Assembly (NCBI RefSeq): GCF_022662475.1
Contig: NZ_JAKNQQ010000007.1
Location: forward strand, 109,129-173,128
Source: Sphingomonas sp. TREG-RG-20F-R18-01
GTDB lineage: Bacteria; Pseudomonadota; Alphaproteobacteria; Sphingomonadales; Sphingomonadaceae
Direction: 5' to 3'
DNA: 64,000 bases
In this document: positions 34,251 through 42,813 of the stretch, one piece after another
How the letters are laid out: every line of letters begins with the position of its first letter
Position numbering within the stretch: the first letter of the stretch is position 1
Translations under genes and position numbers: made by a program
Notes under the pieces: generated by a model
Told to the model about the DNA's origin: nothing
Database searches by the model: none
Seen by the model: the letters and a program-made list of their open reading frames with translations, nothing else

Positions 34251-34339
34251 GTCACCCTGAACTTGTTTCAGGGTCCACCGTGCCACAATGGCTGGCTGCC
34301 CGAGAGGAAAGGTGGATGCTGAAACAAGTTCAGCATGAC
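34251..34339. repeat. Family D palindromic repeat (34120-34418 gap)
   Basis: gtcaccctgaacttgtttca and tgaaacaagttcagcatgac form imperfect inverted arms. This is the only copy seen in the window. The rest of the 299-base gap holds no recognised feature. Confidence 0.65.
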
Positions 34340-34418
34340 GGCGTTGGTGGGTGGGGCTGGCGCACGTCCCAAATGCACCGGGTTCTGTTTCCAGCCCGCC
34401 GGCTCTATGGCAGCCCAC

Positions 34419-35615
34419 ATGACCTCTCCCCAAACCTATGATGCCATCATCCTCGGCGCCGGCGCGGCCGGGCTGATGACCGCCGCCATCGCGGGCCAGC
34501 GCGGGCGGCGCGTGCTGTTGATCGACCATGCCGACCAGATCGGCAAAAAGATCCTGATCTCGGGCGGCGGGCGGTGCAATTTCACGAACGTCAACACTGC
34601 GCCCGACCGCTACATCTCCGCCAACAAGCATTTCGCCAAGTCCGCGCTCGGGCGCTACACCGCCGCCGATTTCATCGCGCTGGTCGATCGCCACGGGATC
34701 GCGTGGCATGAGAAGACGCTCGGGCAATTGTTCTGTGATGGCTCGGCCAGGCAGATCGTCGCGATGCTCCAGGACGAATGCGATGCAGCCGCGCGGGGCG
34801 GGGGCGCGGTCGAGATCGCGCTTGGCGGCGCGGTGCGGGACGTCGAGCATGCCGATGGGCAGTATCGCGTCAGTGTCGGCGCACGCACGGCGACCGCGCC
34901 CGCGCTGGTGATCGCCACCGGCGGCCCGTCGATCCCGCAAATGGGCGCGACCGGCTTTGCCTATGATCTCGGCCGCCGCTTCGGGATGAAGATCGTCGAA
35001 CCGCGCCCCGCGCTGGTGCCGCTCACGCTCGGCGGCGAGGAAACGCTGTTCCGCTCGCTCTCGGGAGTCGCCGCCGAAGTGGTCGCCAAGGTCGGCAAGA
35101 CGCACTTCCGCGAGGCGGCCTTGTTCACGCACAAGGGGCTGAGCGGGCCGGCGATCCTGCAGGTGTCGTCCTATTGGCGGCACGGCGAGCCGGTCGGGAT
35201 CGACTTCCTGCCTGCGCTCAAGCCGGGCTGGCTGGTCGCGGCGAAACATGCGCGCCCGCGCGTGTCGCTGGCGTCGGCCTTGTCGAACCATTTGCCCGGG
35301 CGGCTGGCGGAGACGCTCGCGGACCGGCTCGGGGTCGAGGGGGAGATGGGGGCGTCGACCGACAAGGCGATCGACGCGGCCGCGCGACAGCTCGCGGACT
35401 GGCGCTTCACGCCGAATGGCACCGAGGGGTTCGCCAAGGCCGAGGTGACGGCTGGCGGGATTTCCACGGCGGAGCTTTCCTCGCAGACGATGGAGTCGCG
35501 CAAGGTGCCGGGGTTGTATGCGATCGGCGAAGCGGTCGACGTGACCGGGTGGCTCGGCGGGTATAACTTCCAATGGGCGTGGGCGAGCGGCTGGGCGGCG
35601 GGGATGGCGGTCTAG
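34419..35615 (+). CDS. HI0933/YhiN-family FAD-dependent flavoprotein
   Basis: A 398-residue NAD(P)/FAD-dependent oxidoreductase of the BaiN/YhiN family. The dinucleotide motif is ILGAGAAGLMTA, followed by LIDHADQIGKKILISGGGRCN, characteristic of this family. LVIATGGPSIPQMGATG and YAIGEAVDVTGWLGGYNFQWAW are the later family motifs. The biochemical role is poorly known. The start is uncertain: 34407 and 34419 are both possible. The upstream open frame is family D repeat. Confidence 0.9.
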   Translation: MTSPQTYDAIILGAGAAGLMTAAIAGQRGRRVLLIDHADQIGKKILISGGGRCNFTNVNTAPDRYISANKHFAKSALGRYTAADFIALVDRHGIAWHEKTLGQLFCDGSARQIVAMLQDECDAAARGGGAVEIALGGAVRDVEHADGQYRVSVGARTATAPALVIATGGPSIPQMGATGFAYDLGRRFGMKIVEPRPALVPLTLGGEETLFRSLSGVAAEVVAKVGKTHFREAALFTHKGLSGPAILQVSSYWRHGEPVGIDFLPALKPGWLVAAKHARPRVSLASALSNHLPGRLAETLADRLGVEGEMGASTDKAIDAAARQLADWRFTPNGTEGFAKAEVTAGGISTAELSSQTMESRKVPGLYAIGEAVDVTGWLGGYNFQWAWASGWAAGMAV

Positions 35616-35688
35616 GCCACGAACCGCCGCAGCTGGCGAGCCTGCCAAAACGTTTGCTCCAGACACCTCGATGTGTATGATGCGCACG

Positions 35689-35868
35689 ATGAAAAGCGCC
35701 GATCTCATTCGTGAGTTGAAATCGGCGGGATGGATGCTCGATCGCGTGCGCGGATCGCACCACGTGTTCACCCATCCGGATCGCGGCGGCCATATCGTCG
35801 TGCCGCACCCCAAGAAGGATCTGGGGGCGGGACTGGTCGCGGCGATCCGCAAGCAGGCGAAGATCTGA
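35689..35868 (+). CDS. hicA: HicA-type toxin (mRNA interferase)
   Basis: A 59-residue double-stranded RNA-binding-fold protein, likely a ribosome-independent mRNA interferase. MKSADLIRELKSAGW, the catalytic His segment RGSHHVFTHP, and VPHPKKDLGAGL are typical of HicA. ATG 35689 matches family starts; upstream ATGs at 35671, 35677 and 35680 are possible. It is followed 10 bases later by the HicB gene. Confidence 0.9.
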   Translation: MKSADLIRELKSAGWMLDRVRGSHHVFTHPDRGGHIVVPHPKKDLGAGLVAAIRKQAKI

Positions 35869-35878
35869 GGAGGCTCCT

Positions 35879-36295
35879 GTGCGCTACCCCATCGCGATCG
35901 AACCCGGCACCGAAACCACCGCATTCGGCGTGGTGGTGCCAGACCTCCCCGGCTGTTTCTCCGCCGGGGATACGTTGGACGAGGCGCTGCGTGGCGCCGA
36001 AGAAGCCGCTGCCGCCTGGATCGACGCGGCCCTCGATTCCGGCAACGGCGTACCCCTGGCGCGAAGCCTGGATACGGTGCGGCTCGACCCGGCCTTTGCG
36101 GGATGGGGTTTCGGCGTGATCACGCTCGACCCGGCGCTGTTCGAGGACACGATCGAGCGCGTCAACGTGACCCTGCCGCGACGCGTGCTGAAGCGGCTCG
36201 ATGCGATGGCGCGGGCGGCGGGAATCAGCCGGTCGAGCTACATCGCGCAGATGACGCTCGACCCGTCGCAATCGGATGCGGAACGCGCGGCTTAG
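35879..36295 (+). CDS. hicB: HicB-type antitoxin with ribbon-helix-helix domain
   Basis: A 138-residue antitoxin. The N-terminal HicB fold has FGVVVPDLPGCFSAGDTLDEAL and a partial RNase H-like shape. The C-terminal segment NVTLPRRVLKRLDAMARAAGISRSS is a ribbon-helix-helix DNA-binding domain, so it probably represses its own operon. The start is GTG at 35879, preceded by a strong ggagg. Confidence 0.9.
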   Translation: MRYPIAIEPGTETTAFGVVVPDLPGCFSAGDTLDEALRGAEEAAAAWIDAALDSGNGVPLARSLDTVRLDPAFAGWGFGVITLDPALFEDTIERVNVTLPRRVLKRLDAMARAAGISRSSYIAQMTLDPSQSDAERAA

Positions 36296-36387
36296 TCGTT
36301 TTCCACACCCCCCCGTGCATTTTCCGCACGCCCGTGCTAGAGGCATGATTTGGCGCGCGCCCCCGCCGCCCCCATATTCGGAATACC

Positions 36388-38127
36388 ATGCCCTTTACAC
36401 ATCTCCCCACGCTTCTTGCCGAAGCGCTCTCCGCCCGTGGCTATGCCGCCCCCACCCCCGTCCAGGCGTCGGTCATCGAACCGCAGGCCGAGGGCCGCGA
36501 TCTGATCGTGTCCGCGCAGACCGGGTCGGGCAAGACCGTCGCCTTCGGCCTCGCGATCGCCCCGCAATTGCTGACCGAAGACGAAGGTCGCTTGCCCCCG
36601 CCGCGCGCGCCGCTTGCGCTCGCGATCGCACCGACGCGCGAGCTTGCGCTCCAGGTCAGCCGCGAGCTCGAATGGCTCTACGCCAAGGCGGGCGCCCGCA
36701 TCTCGACCTGCGTCGGCGGGATGGACGCCAGCCGCGAGCGCCGGTCGCTCAGCCACGGCGCGCATATCGTCGTCGGCACGCCGGGCCGTCTGCGCGATCA
36801 CATCGAGCGCGGCGCGCTCGACCTGTCCAACATCAAGGCGGTCATCCTCGACGAAGCCGACGAGATGCTCGACATGGGCTTCCGCGAGGATCTCGAGCTG
36901 ATCCTCGACGCCTCGCCCGAGGGACGGCGCACGCTGCTCTTCTCGGCGACGATGCCCAAGTCGATCGTCGCGCTGGCGAAACGCTACCAGAAGGATGCAT
37001 TGCGCATCTCGACCGTCGGCGAAGACCGTGGACACGGCGACATCAGCTATCAGGCGGTCACCGTCGCGCCCGCGGATATCGAGAACGCGGTCGTCAATTT
37101 GCTCCGTCTCCACGAAGCCGAGACCGCGATCCTGTTCTGCGCGACGCGCGACAATGTCCGCCATCTCCATGCCGGGCTGATCGAGCGCGGGTTCGCCGCG
37201 GTCGCTTTGTCGGGCGAGCATAGCCAGAACGAGCGCAACAGCGCGATGCAGGCGCTGCGGGACAAGCGCGCGCGTGTCTGCGTCGCGACCGACGTCGCCG
37301 CACGCGGGCTCGATCTGCCGTCGCTCAGCCTCGTCATTCACGTCGAGCTGCCGCGCGACGCCGAGACGCTCCAGCATCGCTCGGGCCGGACCGGTCGTGC
37401 GGGCAAGAAGGGCACCGCGATCCTGATCGTACCGTATCAGCGCAAGCGCCGCGTCGAGATGATGCTGCGCGGCGCGCGGATCGCGGTCGAATGGATGAAC
37501 GCGCCGACCGTCGACGACATCCGCCAGGCCGACAAGTCGCGCTTGATGACGATGCTGATGGAAGACGTCGAGATCGACGAGGACGATCGCGCGCTGGGTG
37601 CACAGCTGCTCGAGAAGAAGACCCCCGAGGAGATCGCCGCCGCGCTCGTTCGCAGCTATCGCGCGCGGATGCCCGCGCCCGAGGAAATGATCGAGGCGAG
37701 CGGCTCGGGTGCCGGTGCCGGTGGCGTGTCGCGGGAAGCGGGCAAGGAGCATCACCGCGACGGCTTCGACGACGTCGTCTGGTTCCGCATGGACATCGGC
37801 CGCCGCCAGAACGCCGATCCGCGCTGGATCCTGCCGCTGATTTGCCGTCGCGGGCACATCACCAAGAACGAGGTCGGTGCAATCCGCATCGCCGCGAACG
37901 AGACGATGTTCCAGGTGCCGAGCGCGATCGCGAGCAAGTTCATGTCCGCGGTCAAGCGCACCGAAGGCCAGGAAGCCGAAGGCGCGGTCCAGTTCGAGGC
38001 GGTCCAGGGGGGCCCCGAACAGGCCGAACGCGCCCCACGTCGCGCGAACGGCCCCGCGCCGGTCCGCCATGCACCACGCCCGACGCTGCGTCCGGCGGGG
38101 GGCGCGACGCGGCGTCCGCGGTCGTAA
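36388..38127 (+). CDS. DEAD-box RNA helicase, DeaD/CsdA-like
   Basis: A 579-residue DEAD-box helicase. Motifs: TPVQASVI, AQTGSGKT, PTRELALQ, TPGRLRD, DEADEML, FSATMP, RGLDLPS and HRSGRTGRAG. After the core (about residue 380) a C-terminal region with DDVVWFRMDIGRRQNADPRW resembles the DbpA/CsdA RNA-binding domain, followed by a Pro/Arg-rich tail. It probably helps 50S ribosome assembly and cold adaptation. A ggaa lies upstream of the ATG at 36388. It is distinct from the RhlE-like helicase at 15940. Confidence 0.92.
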   Translation: MPFTHLPTLLAEALSARGYAAPTPVQASVIEPQAEGRDLIVSAQTGSGKTVAFGLAIAPQLLTEDEGRLPPPRAPLALAIAPTRELALQVSRELEWLYAKAGARISTCVGGMDASRERRSLSHGAHIVVGTPGRLRDHIERGALDLSNIKAVILDEADEMLDMGFREDLELILDASPEGRRTLLFSATMPKSIVALAKRYQKDALRISTVGEDRGHGDISYQAVTVAPADIENAVVNLLRLHEAETAILFCATRDNVRHLHAGLIERGFAAVALSGEHSQNERNSAMQALRDKRARVCVATDVAARGLDLPSLSLVIHVELPRDAETLQHRSGRTGRAGKKGTAILIVPYQRKRRVEMMLRGARIAVEWMNAPTVDDIRQADKSRLMTMLMEDVEIDEDDRALGAQLLEKKTPEEIAAALVRSYRARMPAPEEMIEASGSGAGAGGVSREAGKEHHRDGFDDVVWFRMDIGRRQNADPRWILPLICRRGHITKNEVGAIRIAANETMFQVPSAIASKFMSAVKRTEGQEAEGAVQFEAVQGGPEQAERAPRRANGPAPVRHAPRPTLRPAGGATRRPRS

Positions 38128-38148
38128 GGTCGGTTCGCTCCAAAAGCA

Positions 38149-38250
38149 CTTCCCCGGCGGAGGCCGGGGCCCAGTCGCGAAGATCGCCGTAACGAAGCGC
38201 AGCATGCGCCGATCGACGGCCCGCGACGGGGCCCCGGCCTTCGCCGGGGC
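38149..38250. repeat. Family A palindromic repeat
   Basis: The arms cttccccggcggaggccggg and a complement ending gccttcgccggggc enclose gtaacgaagcgcagc, the conserved family core. It lies in the 217-base gap before hisC. Confidence 0.82.
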
Positions 38251-38344
38251 GCCACCTGTTTCGGTAAGGGCGATCTAACGTATCCGTCTCCGTGCGACCG
38301 CCCAACCCTTCCCATCCCGCGCGCCAAACGCTAACGCGCTTCCC

Positions 38345-39439
38345 ATGAACGCACCGCTCCCCAAGGCCTGGGTCATGGCCATCGCTCCCTATGTCCCGGG
38401 TCGCTCGACCACGGATGGCGATGCCCCCGTGATCAAGCTATCGTCGAACGAGAACCCGCTCGGCACCAGCGCGCAGGCGGTTGCCGCCTTCTCGCGCCAC
38501 GCGGGCGACCTCGCGCGCTATCCCGATGCGGGCGCGATCGCGCTGCGCGAGGCGATTGCGGCGCATCACGATCTCGACCCCGCGCGCGTCATCTACGGCA
38601 CCGGGTCGGACGAAGTGCTCCACCTGATCGCGGGCGCCTATGCTGGCCCCGGCGACGAGGTGATCCAGGTCCGCTACGGTTTCGCGGTCTATGAGATCGC
38701 GACCCGCCGCGTCGGCGCGACGCTCGTCACCGCCGACGACGGGGACCACGCGACCGACGTCGATGCGATCCTCGCCTGCGTCACCGACCGGACGCGCGTC
38801 GTTTTCGTCGCCAACCCCAACAACCCGACCGGCACCTTCGCGCGCAAGGAAGAGATCGCGCGGCTGCATGCGGCGCTCCCGAGCCACGTGATGCTGGTGC
38901 TCGACCAGGCCTATGCCGAATATCTCGCGCCCGAGGACGACGATGGCGGGCTCGAGCTCGCGCGCACTCAGCCGAACGTGATCGTCACGCGCACCTTCTC
39001 CAAGATCCACGGCCTCGCCGCCGAGCGGATCGGCTGGGGTTATGGCTCGGAAGAGGCGATCGCCGCGATGCATCGCATCCGCGCGCCGTTCTGCTGCACC
39101 ACCGCAGGGCAGGAGGCGGCGATCGCCGCACTCGGCGCGGCGGACTTCATCGCCCAGTCGCGCGAGCATAATCGCGTGTGGCGTGCGTGGTTCACCGACG
39201 AGATGGCGAAGCTCGGCAACGCCGGCCTGCGCTCCGTTCCGAGCGAGGCGAATTTCGTGCTCGTCCTGTTCGAGGGCAGCGTCACCGCCGAGACCGCCTA
39301 CAAGGCGTTGCTGGAGCGCGGCTATATCGTGCGCTGGTTGCCGGGGCAGGGGCTCGCCAACGGGCTCCGCATGACGATCGGCACCGAGACCGAGACGCGC
39401 GGGCTTGCCGCCGCGTTGCGTGAGATCGTCGCGGGGTGA
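38345..39439 (+). CDS. hisC: Histidinol-phosphate aminotransferase
   Basis: A 364-residue PLP-dependent class I/II aminotransferase that converts imidazole acetol phosphate to histidinol phosphate. KLSSNENPLG is the HisC signature near residue 31. VFVANPNNPTGT, DQAYAEY and TFSKIHGLAAERIGWGY (PLP Lys) are all present. The start ATG follows cgcttccc. No other his gene is nearby, as expected in this group, so a broader aromatic transaminase role is possible. Confidence 0.93.
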   Translation: MNAPLPKAWVMAIAPYVPGRSTTDGDAPVIKLSSNENPLGTSAQAVAAFSRHAGDLARYPDAGAIALREAIAAHHDLDPARVIYGTGSDEVLHLIAGAYAGPGDEVIQVRYGFAVYEIATRRVGATLVTADDGDHATDVDAILACVTDRTRVVFVANPNNPTGTFARKEEIARLHAALPSHVMLVLDQAYAEYLAPEDDDGGLELARTQPNVIVTRTFSKIHGLAAERIGWGYGSEEAIAAMHRIRAPFCCTTAGQEAAIAALGAADFIAQSREHNRVWRAWFTDEMAKLGNAGLRSVPSEANFVLVLFEGSVTAETAYKALLERGYIVRWLPGQGLANGLRMTIGTETETRGLAAALREIVAG

Positions 39440-40152
39440 TCCGCGCGCCCCGGATACGGGCCTTGGCCTTCGACGTGTTCGGGACCGTCGTCGACTGGCG
39501 GACGAGTATCGCGCGCGAGGCGAGCGCGTTCTTCGCGGCGGCGGGGGTTGCGGGGATCGACCCGCACGCCTTCGCCGACCAGTGGCGCGGGCTGTATCAA
39601 CCCGCGATGGAGGCATGCCGCTCGGGTGGGCGACCCTATACCCGGCTCGACGTGCTCAACCGCGAGACGCTCGAGACGCTGCTCACGGATCACGGGATCG
39701 TCGCCGATCCCGAACGCGTCGCCGACTTCGCGCTGGCGTGGCGGCGACTAGATCCGTGGCCGGATTCGGTCGCGGGGCTGACGCGGCTGAAGGCGCGCTT
39801 TCCGATCGTCACGCTGTCGAACGGCAATGTCGCGCTGATGCTCCACCTCGCGCGTTTCGGCGGCTTGCCGTGGGATGCGATCCTCGGCGCGGAGGCGACC
39901 GGGGTCTACAAGCCGTTGCCGCAGGCGTATCTCGGCACCGCCGACATCCTCGGCATCGCACCGGAGGACCTTTGCCTGGTCGCGGCGCATCACAGCGATC
40001 TCGCGGCGGCGCGCGGGTGCGGATTGCGGACCGCTTACGTCGACCGGCCGCTTGAACTGGGCGGCACGCCCAAGCCGGATCGTCGGGCGGCGCAGGACTG
40101 GGACTTTGCGGCCGACTCATTGACCGAACTGGCGGACAAGCTCGAGAGCTGA
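39436..40152 (+). CDS. Haloacid dehalogenase, type II (HAD hydrolase)
   Basis: A 238-residue HAD-superfamily protein of the L-2-haloacid dehalogenase type. FDVFGTVVDWRTS holds the nucleophile Asp, TLSNGNV motif II Ser, TGVYKPLPQAY the motif III Lys, and LVAAHHSDLAAA motif IV. The start is GTG, overlapping the hisC stop as GTGA. Substrates of many family members are not haloacids. Confidence 0.9.
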   Translation: MIRAPRIRALAFDVFGTVVDWRTSIAREASAFFAAAGVAGIDPHAFADQWRGLYQPAMEACRSGGRPYTRLDVLNRETLETLLTDHGIVADPERVADFALAWRRLDPWPDSVAGLTRLKARFPIVTLSNGNVALMLHLARFGGLPWDAILGAEATGVYKPLPQAYLGTADILGIAPEDLCLVAAHHSDLAAARGCGLRTAYVDRPLELGGTPKPDRRAAQDWDFAADSLTELADKLES

Positions 40153-40157
40153 CGCCC

Positions 40158-40249
40158 GTCACCCCGGCGGAGGCCGGGGCCGGCACGTTGGTCGCGGAAC
40201 CGCCGATACGCAGAATACGATCGCGGCCCCGGCCTGCGCCGGGGTGACG
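40158..40249. repeat. Family A-type palindromic repeat with gtcacccc ends
   Basis: The arms gtcaccccggcggaggccgg and gcctgcgccggggtgacgg match the form found inside truB. A further half arm (gccccggcctgcgctgggg) ends at about 40303, next to the shared motif cgactctcgcagaag (40265-40279). Confidence 0.78.
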
Positions 40250-40307
40250 GGAGGGGGGGTATAGCGACTCTCGCAGAAGCCCCGGCCTGCGCTGGGGTGA
40301 CGGGCGT

Positions 40308-41549
40308 TCACGCCGCCAGCATCTCCTTCAACGGCACACCCGCATCCGCCAGCAGCGCAGGATCCACCACCGCGCGTGCCACCACCAGGGCGCGGCCCTG
40401 GACGTAATCGCGCGTCGCATTGACGCAATCGAGCGCGATCACCGCGCAGTCGCGCAGATACACCACCGATAAGCTCCGCGTCGCCGGATCGCCGCGCACG
40501 ACGGTCGCGTCATAGCCGGTCGACAGCCCGACGGTCTGGAGCTTCAGATCATATTGGTTCGACCAGAACCAGGGCACGGCATCATAGGGCGCCGCCTCGC
40601 CGCTCAGCAGTCGCGCGACCGTGGTCGCCTGGTCGTTGGCGTTCTGGACCGATTCCACCCGGATCACCGCACCGTCGGCGAACCCGTTCGCATGCGCGGC
40701 GCAATCGCCGATCGCGAACACGTCGGGGAGCGAACTGCGGCAGAACGCATCGACCGTGACCCCGTTGCCGCCCTCCGCGCCCGCCGCAAGCAGCGGCGCG
40801 ACCGCGGGAACGATCCCGATCCCGACCACGACCATCTCGCCCGGCACGACCGTCCCGTCGTCGAGCCGAACCCCGGTCGCCGCGCCATCCCGCCCTTCGA
40901 TCGCGGTCACCGTCACACCCGTCCGCAGGTCGACGCCGTGGGCACGATGCTCGGCCTCGTAAAAGGCCGACAGCGGTTCACCCGCGACGCGCGCCAGCAC
41001 GCGCGGGGCCGCCTCCAGCACGGTGACCTGCTTGCCGAGCTTGGTCAGCACCGCCGCCGCCTCCAGCCCGATATAGCCGCCGCCGACCACGACCACCCGC
41101 GACACGGAGGGAAGCTCCGCGATCATCCGGTCGACGTCGGCGCGCGTGCGGACGCCGTGGACACCGCGCAGATCGTGCCCGGCACAGCTCAACCGGCGGG
41201 GCGCGCCGCCCGTCGCCCAGATCAGCGAGCGATATCCGATCGTCGCGCCGTCCGCGGTCGTGACACAGTGCGCCGCCGGATCGACCGCGACCACCGTGCG
41301 CCCCGGCAACAGCGTGATCGCGCGATCGGCCCAGAAGGCGGCGGGCCGGATCAGGATCCGCTCGAACGGCTTGTCCCCGGCGAGATAGTCCTTCGACAGC
41401 GGCGGGCGTTCATAGGGCAGCTCGGGCTCGTCGCCGAGCAGCGCGATCGTCCCGTCGACCTTGCGCTGGCGCAGCGCGATCGCCGCCTGCGCGCCACCAT
41501 GGCCCGCGCCCACGATCAGCACGTCGAACGGGGCGGTGGCTTCGGTCAT
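40308..41549 (-). CDS. NAD(P)/FAD-dependent oxidoreductase (ferredoxin/rubredoxin reductase type)
   Basis: A 413-residue pyridine-nucleotide-disulfide reductase-fold enzyme like the reductases of P450 and dioxygenase systems. VGAGHGGAQAAIALRQ binds FAD, VVVGGGYIGLEAAAVL binds NAD(P)H, and FAIGDCAAH is the second FAD motif. PYERPPLSKDYL and WFWSNQYDLKLQTVGL are typical of this group. ggagag precedes the ATG at 41549. No ferredoxin or oxygenase gene is near. Confidence 0.92.
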   Translation of the reverse strand: MTEATAPFDVLIVGAGHGGAQAAIALRQRKVDGTIALLGDEPELPYERPPLSKDYLAGDKPFERILIRPAAFWADRAITLLPGRTVVAVDPAAHCVTTADGATIGYRSLIWATGGAPRRLSCAGHDLRGVHGVRTRADVDRMIAELPSVSRVVVVGGGYIGLEAAAVLTKLGKQVTVLEAAPRVLARVAGEPLSAFYEAEHRAHGVDLRTGVTVTAIEGRDGAATGVRLDDGTVVPGEMVVVGIGIVPAVAPLLAAGAEGGNGVTVDAFCRSSLPDVFAIGDCAAHANGFADGAVIRVESVQNANDQATTVARLLSGEAAPYDAVPWFWSNQYDLKLQTVGLSTGYDATVVRGDPATRSLSVVYLRDCAVIALDCVNATRDYVQGRALVVARAVVDPALLADAGVPLKEMLAA

Positions 41550-41623
41550 GCTACGGCTCTCCTCGGGACAGGGTTCGCCACCGCATGCCCCGCTCCGCGC
41601 CATCGATCAATCCGCGCCGCGCA

Positions 41624-42286
41624 TCAGGTCAGGATCTGCATCAAGGTCGGCAGGTCGAGGATCGGCGTGAACTTGAACCCGACATCGCCGTCCCGCGCCC
41701 AGCGGATATAGCCGGCGCGGGGCGCGATGCCGTCGAGGATCAGGCAGGCCGCCGTATCGACCTTCAACACGCCCGCGCCCCGCAACCGCGCGCCGCCCGC
41801 GCTGAGGTCGATCAGCTCGATCGCGACGGTCGCCCCAGCGACCCGCAATTGCGCGAGACGGTTGGTCGCGAAGCGGGGCGCGCGCGCGCAATAGCCCTGC
41901 CGTGTTCCCCGGTCGGCGACTTTCGCCAGATCCTGCGGCTCATCGAACGCGAGCCCAACCAGAAACCCGCGGTTCCACACGACGCGCGCGAAACAGGGAC
42001 CGAGCCCGCGCATCTCGAACGTCAGGCGTTGGCCGATCATGGGAACGGTCAGCGTCTCGATCTTGGCACCGCCGACCGACAGGTCGCGGACGAAACAGAA
42101 CATCTCGCAATCGTCGAGCATCAGCTTGCCGGTCGCCAGCACGCGGCGATACCGCTCGTCCTCGCGCCGTTCGGTGACGACGCGGGGGGCGGCGGGGGCG
42201 GCGACGGGGGGCGAGACGGGGGAAGCGGCGAGGGGCGTGGTGAAAGAGGTAGGGAGAGGGGTGGAGACAGGCGCCAGATAGGTCAT
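41624..42286 (-). CDS. Double PilZ-domain protein
   Basis: A 220-residue cytoplasmic protein with two PilZ-like domains, which bind cyclic di-GMP. The first (about residues 38-125) has ERREDERYRR and VRDLSVGGAKIE, matching the RxxxR and D/NxSxxG motifs. The second (about 135-215) has RFATNRLAQLRV and IDLSAGGARL. The first 35 residues are Pro/Ala-rich. Its start overlaps the stop of the DUF11-type gene (ATGA), so it is the last gene of the surface-protein operon. This suggests c-di-GMP control of that system, which is inference. Confidence 0.87.
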   Translation of the reverse strand: MTYLAPVSTPLPTSFTTPLAASPVSPPVAAPAAPRVVTERREDERYRRVLATGKLMLDDCEMFCFVRDLSVGGAKIETLTVPMIGQRLTFEMRGLGPCFARVVWNRGFLVGLAFDEPQDLAKVADRGTRQGYCARAPRFATNRLAQLRVAGATVAIELIDLSAGGARLRGAGVLKVDTAACLILDGIAPRAGYIRWARDGDVGFKFTPILDLPTLMQILT

Positions 42287-42813
42287 CGGATCTTTACCCT
42301 GTAGCGGATCTGGAACGAGCCGCTGGTTGCGAAAGTGGTGGTCGGCTTGAGGCGGATCGCGCGGACCCGCGAGTCGAAGCCGTCCGCGTCGGGAGTCGGC
42401 ACGTAGCCCCAGCTCGTCCCGTCGAAGAAATCGACGCAATCGGTGGCGCTGGCGAGCGACGTGAAGGTGCAGCTGAGGTTGCTGCTCCCGAGGCCCAGGC
42501 CGAGCAGGCTGCCGTCGAGGAATTCGACCGGTCCCTTGCCCGTCCCCGCGAGATCCGCGACGCGCAGGATGACGCGGGCGGGGAGCACGTCGTCCACCGT
42601 GATGTTGCGGACCGGGAGCAGCGCGTTGGTCGCCGGGTTGGTGAACAGCAAGCGGTAATCGACGATCGCGCCGGGAATCGCCTTGGGTGCGATCGTGTTG
42701 ACCGGGTCGGACACGACGCTCGCGGTCTTGGTCACGCTGAGCTGGTCGGCCGCCGCCATGCCGGGAAGCAGCATCGCCGCGAGGCCGGCGAGCAGGATGG
42801 TCGCGCGCCGCAT
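42283..42813 (-). CDS. Exported DUF11-type protein (176 residues)
   Basis: A single-domain secreted protein: signal peptide (MRRATILLAGLAAMLLPGMAAA), then a DUF11-like domain with QLSVTKTASVVSD, PKAIPGAIVDYRLLFTN and ITVDDVLPARV. It ends exactly in the last predicted beta-strand (SFQIRYRVKIR). The start overlaps the stop of the giant barrel gene (TGATG). It is a likely subunit or accessory protein of the same surface system. Function is unknown. Confidence 0.8.
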   Translation of the reverse strand: MRRATILLAGLAAMLLPGMAAADQLSVTKTASVVSDPVNTIAPKAIPGAIVDYRLLFTNPATNALLPVRNITVDDVLPARVILRVADLAGTGKGPVEFLDGSLLGLGLGSSNLSCTFTSLASATDCVDFFDGTSWGYVPTPDADGFDSRVRAIRLKPTTTFATSGSFQIRYRVKIR

